Source of the DNA: Candidatus Cloacimonadota bacterium
GTDB lineage: Bacteria > Cloacimonadota > Cloacimonadia > Cloacimonadales > TCS61
Length of the DNA stretch: 34,095 nucleotides
Direction: 5' to 3'
Assembly (NCBI GenBank): GCA_021734245.1
Contig: JAIPJH010000023.1
Span: 1-34,095 of the forward strand
How positions within the stretch are numbered: position 1 is the stretch's first letter; every line of letters starts with the position of its first letter. The translations under genes and the position numbers were made by a program. The notes beneath the pieces were generated by a model. It was not told where the DNA came from, did no database searches, and saw only the letters and a program-made list of their open reading frames with translations. Shown here in pieces: positions 16,079 to 22,868 of the stretch.

Positions 16079-16261
16079 ATGCCAAGAGGCGATGGAACAG
16101 GACCAGAAGGAAAAGGTCCTCGCACAGGTAGAAGTTTGGGAAAAGCCAGCGGAAATAATATGGGCAGCGGAATTGGAAAACCCAGAAGAACTTCCGGTGG
16201 AAGAAATTCAAGTAGAAAAAATTCCGGTCAAGGTCTTGGTCGGGATAGAAACCGAAATTAA
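16079..16261 (+). CDS. Small DUF5320-like Gly/Arg-rich protein
   Basis: This 60-residue protein opens MPRGDGTGPEGKGPRTGRS, the MPRGDxTGPxGxGPxTGR signature seen also in the next gene. The rest is low-complexity Gly, Ser, Arg and Asn without cysteines. GGGAGG lies upstream, 3 nt after the DUF134 stop. Proteins with this signature typically lie beside NifX-like and MinD-type ATPase genes in anaerobes. The role is unknown. A longer frame from 16020 in another reading frame is a shadow. Confidence 0.8.
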   Translation: MPRGDGTGPEGKGPRTGRSLGKASGNNMGSGIGKPRRTSGGRNSSRKNSGQGLGRDRNRN

Positions 16262-16282
16262 TATTTTTTTTAGGAGGTAATT

Positions 16283-16591
16283 ATGCCAAGAGGTGATAGA
16301 ACGGGCCCAAATGGTATGGGACCAATGACAGGAAGAGTTTTAGGTTATTGCAATAATTTTGCCAGCCCAGGTTTTGGAAAAATGAGTCCCCGCGGAATGG
16401 GAAGAGGTTATTTTGGTCGTGGCGGTGGATTTGGTAGAGGATTCCGTCGTTTTCCCAATAGTGGTTGGAATTATGCAAACGTTCCAGACAGCAAAACCCA
16501 AAAAGCAATTTTAGAAGATGAGATCAAACTTCTCAGCGATCAACTGGAAGATATGAAAAAGCAGTTAACTGAGTTATCTCAAAATGAGTAA
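16283..16591 (+). CDS. DUF5320 family protein
   Basis: This 102-residue protein starts MPRGDRTGPNGMGPMTGR, with a single cysteine in GYCNNF (C23). A Gly/Arg/Phe-rich middle (FGRGGGFGRGFRRFP, about 45-59) is followed by a helical, probably coiled-coil C-terminus (LEDEIKLLSDQLEDMKKQL). AGGAGG sits at the right distance from the ATG. This is the complete form of the family, whereas the preceding gene is a shorter one lacking the coiled coil. Function unknown; the ORP-like context suggests a role with metal-cluster proteins. Confidence 0.88.
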   Translation: MPRGDRTGPNGMGPMTGRVLGYCNNFASPGFGKMSPRGMGRGYFGRGGGFGRGFRRFPNSGWNYANVPDSKTQKAILEDEIKLLSDQLEDMKKQLTELSQNE

Positions 16592-16630
16592 TATTTTTCA
16601 CAGGAGTTGATTATTCAGTTCCTGATTATC

Positions 16631-16658
16631 GGCAGGGGTTGATCTCTCCTCCCCTGCC
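16631..16658. terminator. GC-rich hairpin after the DUF5320 gene
   Basis: GGCAGGGG (16631-16638) pairs perfectly with CCCCTGCC (16651-16658) over a 12-nt loop, 39 nt past the stop. Only AATTTAAAT follows, so it is a weak intrinsic terminator at best; it could be an attenuating or mRNA-stabilising stem. Confidence 0.4.
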
Positions 16659-16668
16659 AATTTAAATC

Positions 16669-16703
16669 TTCGGAATGTTCCGGCAACCGCTGGATCTTCC
16701 GAA
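16669..16703. repeat. Dispersed TTCGGAA/TTCCGAA hairpin element
   Basis: TTCGGAA (16669-16675) and TTCCGAA (16697-16703) form a perfect 7-bp stem, with an inner CCGG/CCG arm. The CTTCGGAATGTT core is the same as in the 65-bp repeats at 6370-6626. Confidence 0.6.
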
Positions 16704-16733
16704 TGTTTTATACTCAAATCAAGGATTTAGTTA

Positions 16734-17018
16734 ATGAAATCGAATAATAGAAATTATCGTTATAGAAATCGTAGAAATAAAACTTTTTCCGGAAGGAATT
16801 CAGTTGTCTCTACTCTAATAACTGCGTTTGCAAGTATCGTAACAAAAGATCTTCTAAGCGACAATAGCAAAATTAAAAGATTCCTGAAAAATACCTTCCA
16901 ACCCCAAAAAATAGAAAAGCAAAAGAAAAAAGAAATTATAGATGGAAAATACTCTGTTTTGGATGAAATTTCTGAAACAGAAGAACAAAAAATAAAACAT
17001 ATTGGAGAAAAGAAATGA
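16734..17018 (+). CDS. Small basic protein of unknown function in the ORP-like cluster
   Basis: This 94-residue protein has a strongly basic, Asn/Arg-rich start (MKSNNRNYRYRNRRNKTF), a short hydrophobic stretch near 23-37 (SVVSTLITAFASIVT) that could be a helix or a marginal membrane segment, and a Lys/Glu-rich tail. There is no convincing Shine-Dalgarno. The last codons overlap the next gene by 4 nt (ATGA), which supports that it is translated. No family recognised. Confidence 0.65.
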   Translation: MKSNNRNYRYRNRRNKTFSGRNSVVSTLITAFASIVTKDLLSDNSKIKRFLKNTFQPQKIEKQKKKEIIDGKYSVLDEISETEEQKIKHIGEKK

Positions 17019-17353
17019 ACAAGAAAATCGCTATTCCCACTACACGTGGCGAGTTAAGTGCACATTTTGGACATTGTGAGAAATTCGCAATTTATGATAT
17101 CCACGACAACAAAATTATCAAAGAAGAATTCGTAACTCCTCCTCCTCACGAACCAGGATCGCATCCAGCTTTCTTAAGAGAATTAGGTTGTGATGCTATT
17201 ATTGCAGGAGGAATGGGATCGCGTGCTCAATCGTTGTTTGCCCAAAATAATATTGAAGTTATCATTGGTTTACGTTCTGATAATTTAGAAGGACTCGTGG
17301 AAGAATATATCTCTGGCAATTTAGAATCTGGTGAAAATCTCTGCGATCACTAA
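17015..17353 (+). CDS. NifX/NifB-type (dinitrogenase FeMo-cofactor family) small protein, copy 1
   Basis: This 112-residue single-domain protein opens KKIAIPTTRGELSAHFGHCEKFAIYD and contains CDAIIAGGMGSRAQSLF, both typical of the dinitrogenase iron-molybdenum cofactor family that includes the 'orange protein' ORP. It ends with the family's common CDH tail. Such proteins bind labile metal-sulfur clusters; ORP carries a Mo-Cu sulfide cluster. The gene overlaps the upstream small gene by 4 nt. No nif structural genes are nearby, so nitrogenase assembly is unlikely and a redox or cell-division-related ORP role is the better guess. Confidence 0.93.
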   Translation: MNKKIAIPTTRGELSAHFGHCEKFAIYDIHDNKIIKEEFVTPPPHEPGSHPAFLRELGCDAIIAGGMGSRAQSLFAQNNIEVIIGLRSDNLEGLVEEYISGNLESGENLCDH

Positions 17354-17431
17354 AGGAACATCGATTTGCTCGGAAAATTTAAATATGATTTGTAATCAGT
17401 ATTTTCTGTGTAAATCCGTGAGTAAATAAAA

Positions 17432-18298
17432 ATGAAAATAGCCATTGCCAGCGGAAAAGGTGGAACCGGAAAGACTACACTTTCCACCAATCTTGCTCTA
17501 TTTCTGTCGGAAAAACAAGCAGTGATCCTGACCGACCTCGACGTAGAAGAACCGAATTCAGGATTGTTTATTAACGGCAAACTGATCCATCAGGAAGACA
17601 AATTCAAAATGATACCTTCCTGGAAAAAAGAAAATTGTACACTTTGTGGAAACTGTCAGAAAGTCTGTAATTTTAATGCTATAATAAAGCTGGGAAAACG
17701 AATTATGACCTTCCCGGAATTATGCCATAGCTGTTTTGCCTGCAGCGAACTTTGCCCGACAAAATCACTGCCCATGATCCCGCAGAAAATGGGAGAGTTA
17801 AAACACTTTTCGTTAGAAAATTTGGATTTTATCGAAAGTAAATTGGATATCGGACAGGAACAGGCAGTTCCATTAATTGCAAAGACATTAGATTATATCG
17901 ATCAGAAATTTGGTAATAACATCATCAAACTTTTCGATGCACCTCCTGGAACTTCCTGCCCGGTAATAGAAGCGACAAAAGATGCGGATTTCATAATTTT
18001 AGTAACCGAACCAACTCCTTTCGGTTTGCACGATCTGAAATTGGCTGTAGATACAATGAAAGCTCTCAAAAAGAATTTTGCTGTAGTAATAAATCGTTTT
18101 GGCATTGGAAATAATGGTGTCATCGATTATTGCAAAAGTGAAGAAGTTAAAATTCTGGCAAAACTTCCCAACTATCGTCACATTGCAGAATTGTATTCTC
18201 GTGGTGAATCGATATATCAACACATTCCAATTTTCAAAACTGAATTACAGAAAATTGCTGATCACATAATTAAGCTGCAAACCGGAGTTGCAAAATGA
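17432..18298 (+). CDS. MinD/Mrp-type ATPase with ferredoxin insert, copy 1
   Basis: This 288-residue P-loop ATPase has the deviant Walker A SGKGGTGKTTL (residues 7-17), LTDLDVEEPN as switch I and LFDAPPGTSCP as Walker B/switch II. Two CX2CX2CX3C motifs (C69, C72, C75, C79 and C98, C101, C104, C108) should hold two [4Fe-4S] clusters. This is the architecture of the paired MinD ATPases in ORP loci, where the two act together. The stop overlaps the second ATPase gene by 4 nt. The 78-nt gap upstream contains a short TGTGTAAATCCGTG repeat-like sequence. Electron transfer or cluster delivery to the NifX-like proteins is inferred from context. Confidence 0.95.
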   Translation: MKIAIASGKGGTGKTTLSTNLALFLSEKQAVILTDLDVEEPNSGLFINGKLIHQEDKFKMIPSWKKENCTLCGNCQKVCNFNAIIKLGKRIMTFPELCHSCFACSELCPTKSLPMIPQKMGELKHFSLENLDFIESKLDIGQEQAVPLIAKTLDYIDQKFGNNIIKLFDAPPGTSCPVIEATKDADFIILVTEPTPFGLHDLKLAVDTMKALKKNFAVVINRFGIGNNGVIDYCKSEEVKILAKLPNYRHIAELYSRGESIYQHIPIFKTELQKIADHIIKLQTGVAK

Positions 18299-19197
18299 AA
18301 GAAATAGTTGTTATCTCCGGAAAAGGCGGCACCGGCAAAACATCTATCACAGCATCTTTTGCAATATTGGGTGGCAAAAATATAGTGGTGGCAGATTGCG
18401 ATGTGGATGCCGCCGATATGCACCTGTTGCTGCAACCTGATTGGAATTTCTCAGAAGATTTTTTCAGCGGAGTTGCAGCTGAGATCGATCAGGATAAATG
18501 CATAAAGTGTGGTAAATGCGCTGATGTTTGCCGATTCAATGCAATTCCAATCGTTGAAAAAAAATACGTTGTGAACGATCTTAATTGTGAAGGTTGTGGA
18601 TTTTGCTTTCATGTTTGTCCTCGTGATGCTATTTCCATGATAGAACAGAATGTAGGAAAATGGTTCATCTCCAACACAAAAGCAGAAAATCACATGGTTC
18701 ATGCAGCTTTAAAAATCGGAGCAGATAATTCCGGCAAATTAGTGGCAAAAGTAAAAAAGGAAGCCAAGCAGATAGCTGTTTCAGAAGAAAAGGCTTTCAT
18801 CATCGTTGACGGTTCTCCAGGTATCGGTTGTCCTGTTGTTTCTTCTCTTTCCGGAGCAGATTATGCTATTCTGGTAACCGAACCTTCAGTTTCTGGTATT
18901 CATGACCTGAAAAGGGTTTACGAATTGGTTAAAAAATTTAAGATACCCGCTGCTTGCATAATCAATAAAGCTGATATTAATACCGATGTAACAGCTCAGA
19001 TAAAAGCATTCCTGGATGAAGAGAATATTATACATCTGGTTGATCTGCCTTATGACGAAACATTTACCAAAGCAATGACGGCAGGTAAAACGATCATCGA
19101 ATTTGGAGAAAGTGAGATGAAAAAGTTAGTGGAAAATAGTTGGAGAAAAATAAAAGAACTGCTTACAGATAAACAAAAAAGAAGCTCCCCTTCGTAA
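18295..19197 (+). CDS. MinD/Mrp-type ATPase with ferredoxin insert, copy 2
   Basis: This 300-residue paralogue of the preceding protein has Walker A SGKGGTGKTS (residues 8-17), VVADCDVDAAD and VDGSPGIGCPV. Its eight ferredoxin cysteines (C69, C72, C75, C79, C98, C101, C104, C108) fall at exactly the same residue numbers as in copy 1, so the pair is likely to form a heterodimer or matched complex. The C-terminus (KIKELLTDK then QKRSSPS) appears altered: the coding end is repeated twice downstream at 19264 and 19382. The latter copy reads GATGAACACTAA after the shared part, suggesting that the ancestral end was TDEH. Confidence 0.94.
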   Translation: MKEIVVISGKGGTGKTSITASFAILGGKNIVVADCDVDAADMHLLLQPDWNFSEDFFSGVAAEIDQDKCIKCGKCADVCRFNAIPIVEKKYVVNDLNCEGCGFCFHVCPRDAISMIEQNVGKWFISNTKAENHMVHAALKIGADNSGKLVAKVKKEAKQIAVSEEKAFIIVDGSPGIGCPVVSSLSGADYAILVTEPSVSGIHDLKRVYELVKKFKIPAACIINKADINTDVTAQIKAFLDEENIIHLVDLPYDETFTKAMTAGKTIIEFGESEMKKLVENSWRKIKELLTDKQKRSSPS

Positions 19198-19418
19198 GGA
19201 GAGATCAGAGGGGTTTTTATGCCAAACAAATAAATGTAATTTGGAGCAAACCCCCTTCCAAGGGAGACAAAAATAAAAGAGTTGCTCACAGAAAAAAAAG
19301 CTCCCCTTCGTAAGGGGAGATACAGAGGGGTTTTTTATGCCAAACAAATAAATGTAATTTGGAGCAAACCCCCTTCCAAGGGAGACAAAAATAAAAGAGT
19401 TGCTCACAGATGAACACT
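19143..19418. repeat. Duplicated gene end plus two ~83-bp palindromic elements
   Basis: The segment AAAATAAAAGA(A/G)(C/T)TGCT(T/C)ACAGA occurs at about 19147, 19270 and 19388, with periods of about 121 and 118 bp. Between copies lie two elements (19185-19266 and 19301-19384). Each starts CTCCCCTTCGTAAGG and ends CCCCCTTCCAAGGGAG; the inner parts AGGGGTTT/AAACCCCC and GCCAAA/TTTGGAGC also pair, giving a nested imperfect palindrome. The first copy of the flanking segment is the coding end of the ATPase gene. It looks like insertion of a MITE-like or REP-like element with flank duplication, or tandem duplication afterwards. Confidence 0.8.
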
Positions 19419-19438
19419 AAAAGCACGAAAAATGGATC

Positions 19439-19467
19439 AGTGTAATTCCGTGAAAATCCGTGAGCTA
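19439..19467. repeat. Short CCGTG-type dispersed repeat
   Basis: AGTGTAATTCCGTGAAAATCCGTGAG contains two CCGTG units 10 nt apart, just upstream of the second NifX-like gene. A related TGTGTAAATCCGTGAG lies at about 17407-17422 upstream of the first ATPase gene. This resembles short repeats scattered in many environmental bacterial genomes. Confidence 0.4.
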
Positions 19468-19479
19468 ATGGAGAAAACA

Positions 19480-19818
19480 ATGAAAATAGCTTTTACGGCA
19501 AAAGGAACAGAGTGGGATTCACAAATGGATCCTCGTTTTGGAAGAACAGAATTCATCGTAATTTATGATGATGAAAAAGATGAAATGAAAAACGTTGATA
19601 ATCGAGATATTGAAGGTGTGGCTCATGGTGCCGGTCCTCAAACAGCTCAAAAACTCTTCGATCTAAAACCTGATGTTTTGATCACAGGAAATGGCCCTGG
19701 TGGAAATGCAGGCAGAGTTCTTCAGCAAGCTAATATGAAAATTTTTATCGGTGCCGGAAACATGACGGTGAAAGAAGCGTATGAAGCTTTTAAAGATGGC
19801 AAGTTAAGTAACAATTAA
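19480..19818 (+). CDS. NifX/NifB-type small protein, copy 2 (ORP-like)
   Basis: This 112-residue protein starts MKIAFTAKGTEWDSQMDPRF, with GRTEFIVIYDD and VLITGNGPGGNAGRVLQ, the form of the dinitrogenase cofactor family closest to ORP-type proteins. Start 19480 is chosen because GGAG sits 6 nt upstream and the family N-terminus fits. It has no cysteine, so any cluster would be held by other ligands, unlike copy 1 with C24 and a CDH tail. It follows the duplicated repeat region and precedes the MBL-fold gene by 7 nt. Confidence 0.93.
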   Translation: MKIAFTAKGTEWDSQMDPRFGRTEFIVIYDDEKDEMKNVDNRDIEGVAHGAGPQTAQKLFDLKPDVLITGNGPGGNAGRVLQQANMKIFIGAGNMTVKEAYEAFKDGKLSNN

Positions 19819-19825
19819 TCCATTT

Positions 19826-20464
19826 ATGAAAATCACGATCGTTTACGACAACACAACAGAAATACCGGGTTTGCTGGCAGATTGGGGTTGGTCATGTTTG
19901 GTGGAAAAACAAGATAGGAAAATCTTGTTTGATACAGGTGGCAACGGAAAAATCCTGCTGGAAAACATGCTGGCTTTGAATATCGATCCTACCTCGATCG
20001 ACGATGTCGTCATCTCGCATTCGGATTTCGATCATATCGGGGGATTATCCACTTTTCTGAATGCCAATCCAACCGCAGTTGTTCATATTCCGATTTCCTT
20101 TCGTGGTATTCATTATCCAAACCAAGTAAAATATTACAATTCTCCAACTGAAATTTATTCTGGATTTTTCCTGTCTGGAGAGCTGGACAAGCGTGAACAA
20201 TCACTCGCTGTAAAAACTGAAAAAGGTTTGGTTTTGGTGGTTGGTTGCGGTCATCCAGGAGTTGGAAAGATTATGGAATCTTTTTCTCAATTTGGAGATA
20301 TCTGTTCTATTGTAGGAGGTCTCCACGGTTTCAAGGAATTTGAACTTCTAACAAATATTGAGAAAATTTGCCCATCTCATTGTACAGTTCATAAAGCTAG
20401 AATAAAACAACTTCATCCTGAAAAATACCTGGAAGGTGGAGTTGGAGAAGTATTCTTGTTATGA
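19826..20464 (+). CDS. Metallo-beta-lactamase-fold hydrolase (COG1237-like)
   Basis: This 212-residue MBL-fold protein begins MKITIVYDNTTEIPGLLADW and has KILFDTGGNGKILLEN, then the metal motif SHSDFDHIGG (H65, D67, D69, H70). In the classical HxHxDH motif the second position is His; here it is Asp. Further metal-ligand candidates are VVGCGHPG (H at about residue 147) and GGLHGF. The C-terminal PSHCTVHK also fits the COG1237 group. These proteins are often encoded with ORP/MinD genes. The substrate is unknown. The stop overlaps the next small gene by 4 nt. Confidence 0.92.
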   Translation: MKITIVYDNTTEIPGLLADWGWSCLVEKQDRKILFDTGGNGKILLENMLALNIDPTSIDDVVISHSDFDHIGGLSTFLNANPTAVVHIPISFRGIHYPNQVKYYNSPTEIYSGFFLSGELDKREQSLAVKTEKGLVLVVGCGHPGVGKIMESFSQFGDICSIVGGLHGFKEFELLTNIEKICPSHCTVHKARIKQLHPEKYLEGGVGEVFLL

Positions 20465-20661
20465 GGGATACTCAATGTAAATGGTATCAGACTTGTCCGA
20501 TGAAATACTTTATAGAACAGGGTAAACTGGATAAAAAATGGATGGAAAAATATTGCTGGGGAGACTGGCAAAACTGTATTCGTTTTCAATTGGAAGAAAA
20601 GGGTATTTTTCATTCTGACAACATGCTGCCAGACGGAATGATAAATAATAGTTTAATCTGA
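20461..20661 (+). CDS. Four-cysteine mini-protein
   Basis: This 66-residue protein has C6, C12, C32 and C39 in QCKWYQTCPMKY and KYCWGDWQNCIRFQ, suitable for one zinc ion or an Fe-S cluster. It also has several aromatic residues and a conserved-looking end (FHSDNMLPDGMI). ATGA overlap with the MBL-fold gene indicates co-translation. I recall similar small cysteine proteins in anaerobes and archaea annotated inconsistently, but I cannot name a family. It closes the ORP-like cluster. Confidence 0.82.
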   Translation: MRDTQCKWYQTCPMKYFIEQGKLDKKWMEKYCWGDWQNCIRFQLEEKGIFHSDNMLPDGMINNSLI

Positions 20662-20685
20662 CATTACTAAAAAAAGGATAAAAGA

Positions 20686-21618
20686 ATGAAATATTTATTT
20701 GGTCCGGTTCCTTCCCGCAGATTGGGTATTTCGCTGGGAGTGGATTTGGTTCCGCATAAAGTATGCAGTCTGAATTGTGTATATTGCGAAGTGGGAAGAA
20801 CAACCAATCTGACCATTGAAAGAAAAAAATATATTCCAATCAATGAAGTTATCGCAGAATTAAAGGAATATCTGAAACAAAAACCGGAGCTCGATTTTGT
20901 TACCTTTTCAGGTCAGGGAGAGCCAACTTTGAACAGTGGTTTAGGAAAAGTAATAGATTTCATCAAAGACCATTTTCCCCAATACAAAGTAGCCGTGATT
21001 ACAAATGGAACTCTCTTCTGGAATGCCAAAGTTCGCGCTGAAGTAGCTCGTACCGATGTACTTCTACCTTCTCTCGATGCGGTTTCCCGAAAGATGTTTC
21101 TGAAAATTAACCGTCCAAGTAAATTTTTGGAGATCAAAAAAATCATTGCGGGGCTTGTTCGACTTAAACAAGAATATGAAGGCAAAATTAATCTGGAAAT
21201 TTTCCTGATTCCTCACCTTAATGATACTGAAGAAGAATTGCTTCTATTGAAAGAAGCAGTTGATAAAATCAAGCCCGATCTGATTCAATTAAATACACTT
21301 GATCGACCGGGCACGGTAAGTTCTGTCAAAGCTGTTTCTCGCAAAAACCTTCTTAGAATCAAATCCTTTTTTGAACCCCTGCCCGTGGAAATCATCGCCA
21401 AACCGGAAACCAGAAAACGAATATCGAGTTTTAACCAAGACATCGAAGAAATGATTTTGGAAACTATCAAAAGAAGACCCTGTACCGATAAAGATCTGAC
21501 AGAAATCTTGAATCTTCATCAGAATGAACTCAATAAATATCTTAGCGAATTGATCGACTCCGGGAAAATCATCTCCGAGCAATTGGATCGGGGATTGTTT
21601 TTCAAACTCAGGAATTGA
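20686..21618 (+). CDS. Radical SAM protein with C-terminal winged-helix-like domain (copy 2)
   Basis: This 310-residue protein is a close paralogue of the one at 11675-12610: LFGPVPSRRLGISLGVDLVP, the CX3CX2C cluster at C27, C31 and C34, FSGQGEPTLNSGLG, NTLDRPGT and a C-terminal RRPCTDKDLTEIL module are all shared, by eye at well over half of positions. AAGGA lies 7 nt before the start. Placement right after the ORP-like cluster may indicate that it acts with those metal-sulfur proteins, but the gap of 24 nt and its own ribosome binding site leave this open. Confidence 0.92.
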   Translation: MKYLFGPVPSRRLGISLGVDLVPHKVCSLNCVYCEVGRTTNLTIERKKYIPINEVIAELKEYLKQKPELDFVTFSGQGEPTLNSGLGKVIDFIKDHFPQYKVAVITNGTLFWNAKVRAEVARTDVLLPSLDAVSRKMFLKINRPSKFLEIKKIIAGLVRLKQEYEGKINLEIFLIPHLNDTEEELLLLKEAVDKIKPDLIQLNTLDRPGTVSSVKAVSRKNLLRIKSFFEPLPVEIIAKPETRKRISSFNQDIEEMILETIKRRPCTDKDLTEILNLHQNELNKYLSELIDSGKIISEQLDRGLFFKLRN

Positions 21619-21648
21619 AAGAAATGTCGGCAGACAGAGAGAGAAAAT

Positions 21649-22497
21649 ATGAAAACCTATCTTGATTGCTTTCCCTGTTTTTTGCAGCAAGCTTTGCGCG
21701 CCGGCAGAATTGCCGGAGCCGATGAGCAGACTTTGAAAAAATTATTGGATGAGGTGGGGCAGATGCTGAAGGATATTCCGCTTTCCCACACACCGCCGGA
21801 AACAGGCGAGATCATCTACGGAATGATCTCAAAAATTACTGGCAACAGCGATCCCTATAAAAAAATCAAGCAGCAAAACATCGAATATGCAATGCAGCTT
21901 TATCCCGACCTGAAAAATAGGATCAAAAAATCCGAAGATCCGTTGCTGACTGCTATCCGACTGGCCATTGCCGGCAATGTGATCGATCTCGGCGTGAATC
22001 GAAAATTCGATCTTGTTAAAGATATCGAAACTGTCCTGGAACAGGAGTTTACCGTCTTTGATTATCAGCGGTTCAAAGCCGGATTGGCTAATTCAGACAA
22101 AATTCTCTATCTTGCCGATAATGCCGGCGAAACTGTGTTTGATAAGCTCCTGATCGAAGAATTGAGAAAGCCGGTAATTTATGCCGTGCGTGAAATTCCT
22201 GTTTTAAACGACGTAACCATCGTTGAAGCCAGACAGATCGGCATCGATAAAGTGGCTACTGTTATATCTTCCGGTTCCACCGCACCCGGCACGATCCTGA
22301 AAAATTGCAGCCCTTCATTTATAGAAATTTTTAATAATTCCGACCTGATCATCAGCAAGGGACAGGGAAATTACGAAGGACTTTCCGGGGAAGATGCGCC
22401 AATATTTTTTCTGCTGAAAGTGAAATGCGAAGTCATCGGCAGAGATCTGGAAGTGCCCCCCAATGCCATCATCCTGAAGGGATCGGAAGCATGCTGA
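21649..22497 (+). CDS. DUF89 family metal-dependent phosphatase
   Basis: This 282-residue protein opens with CFPCFLQQALRAG (C7 and C10), as in subfamily I DUF89 proteins, and contains YLADNAGETVFDKLL at about 153-167, the signature with metal-binding Asp and Asn, and SKGQGNYEGLSG near 240-251. DUF89 members are 'damage-control' phosphatases acting on phosphorylated metabolites. The DNA is visibly richer in G+C than its neighbours (two counted lines are 33/60 and 32/60 G+C, another 26/60). The stop overlaps the VOC gene start by 7 nt. Confidence 0.93.
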   Translation: MKTYLDCFPCFLQQALRAGRIAGADEQTLKKLLDEVGQMLKDIPLSHTPPETGEIIYGMISKITGNSDPYKKIKQQNIEYAMQLYPDLKNRIKKSEDPLLTAIRLAIAGNVIDLGVNRKFDLVKDIETVLEQEFTVFDYQRFKAGLANSDKILYLADNAGETVFDKLLIEELRKPVIYAVREIPVLNDVTIVEARQIGIDKVATVISSGSTAPGTILKNCSPSFIEIFNNSDLIISKGQGNYEGLSGEDAPIFFLLKVKCEVIGRDLEVPPNAIILKGSEAC

Positions 22498-22868
22498 ATC
22501 ATATTGGAATAACAATCAACTCCCAACAGGAAATTTCAGATTTCTATCAAGAAATCCTCGGTTTCGAAATTATAAAAAACTTTCAGATCAATTCAGAACT
22601 TTCCAATCAAATTTTCGAAATGAAAAATTCTGCAGAAGTATTTTTATTGAAAAAAGATAATATCTTCCTGGAGATATTTATCAGTCCACAAGGAATAGTA
22701 AATAAATATAATCATGTTTGTTTATCATACTCAAACCGAAAAGATTTAATATCACAAGCCAAAGAAAAAAAATATAAAATTAGAATAGTTCCCAGGGAAG
22801 ATTTTGATCTGGTCTTCGTTTATGATAAAAGTGGAAACATTTTTGAGATTAAAGAACTGGTGAAATAG
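22491..22868 (+). CDS. VOC (glyoxalase/bleomycin-resistance fold) family protein
   Basis: This 125-residue protein starts MLNHIGITINSQQEISDFYQ, the usual VOC beta-alpha opening with a metal-ligand His (H4), followed by ILGFEI. Later NIFLEIFISP, NHVCLSY (second His ligand candidate) and GNIFEIKEL at the end complete the paired beta-alpha-beta-beta-beta pattern. Start 22491 lies inside the end of the DUF89 gene and matches the family N-terminus; an upstream ATG at 22425 would add an unrelated 22-residue shadow. The substrate is unknown. Confidence 0.85.
   Translation: MLNHIGITINSQQEISDFYQEILGFEIIKNFQINSELSNQIFEMKNSAEVFLLKKDNIFLEIFISPQGIVNKYNHVCLSYSNRKDLISQAKEKKYKIRIVPREDFDLVFVYDKSGNIFEIKELVK

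Noticed and set aside
16020-16280. 86-codon frame overlapping the DUF134 end and the first DUF5320-like gene
   Set aside because: The frame at 16079 carries the family signature MPRGDGTGP and a Shine-Dalgarno; the other frame is a shadow.
19050-19480. Minus-strand open frames across the duplicated element
   Set aside because: They encode the repeat unit (SNSFIFVSLGRG...) twice and reflect the palindromic element, not a gene.
17015-19818. Nitrogen fixation (nif) locus
   Set aside because: Only the small NifX-like domain is shared; nifH, nifD, nifK, nifE, nifN and a radical SAM NifB are absent from the window.
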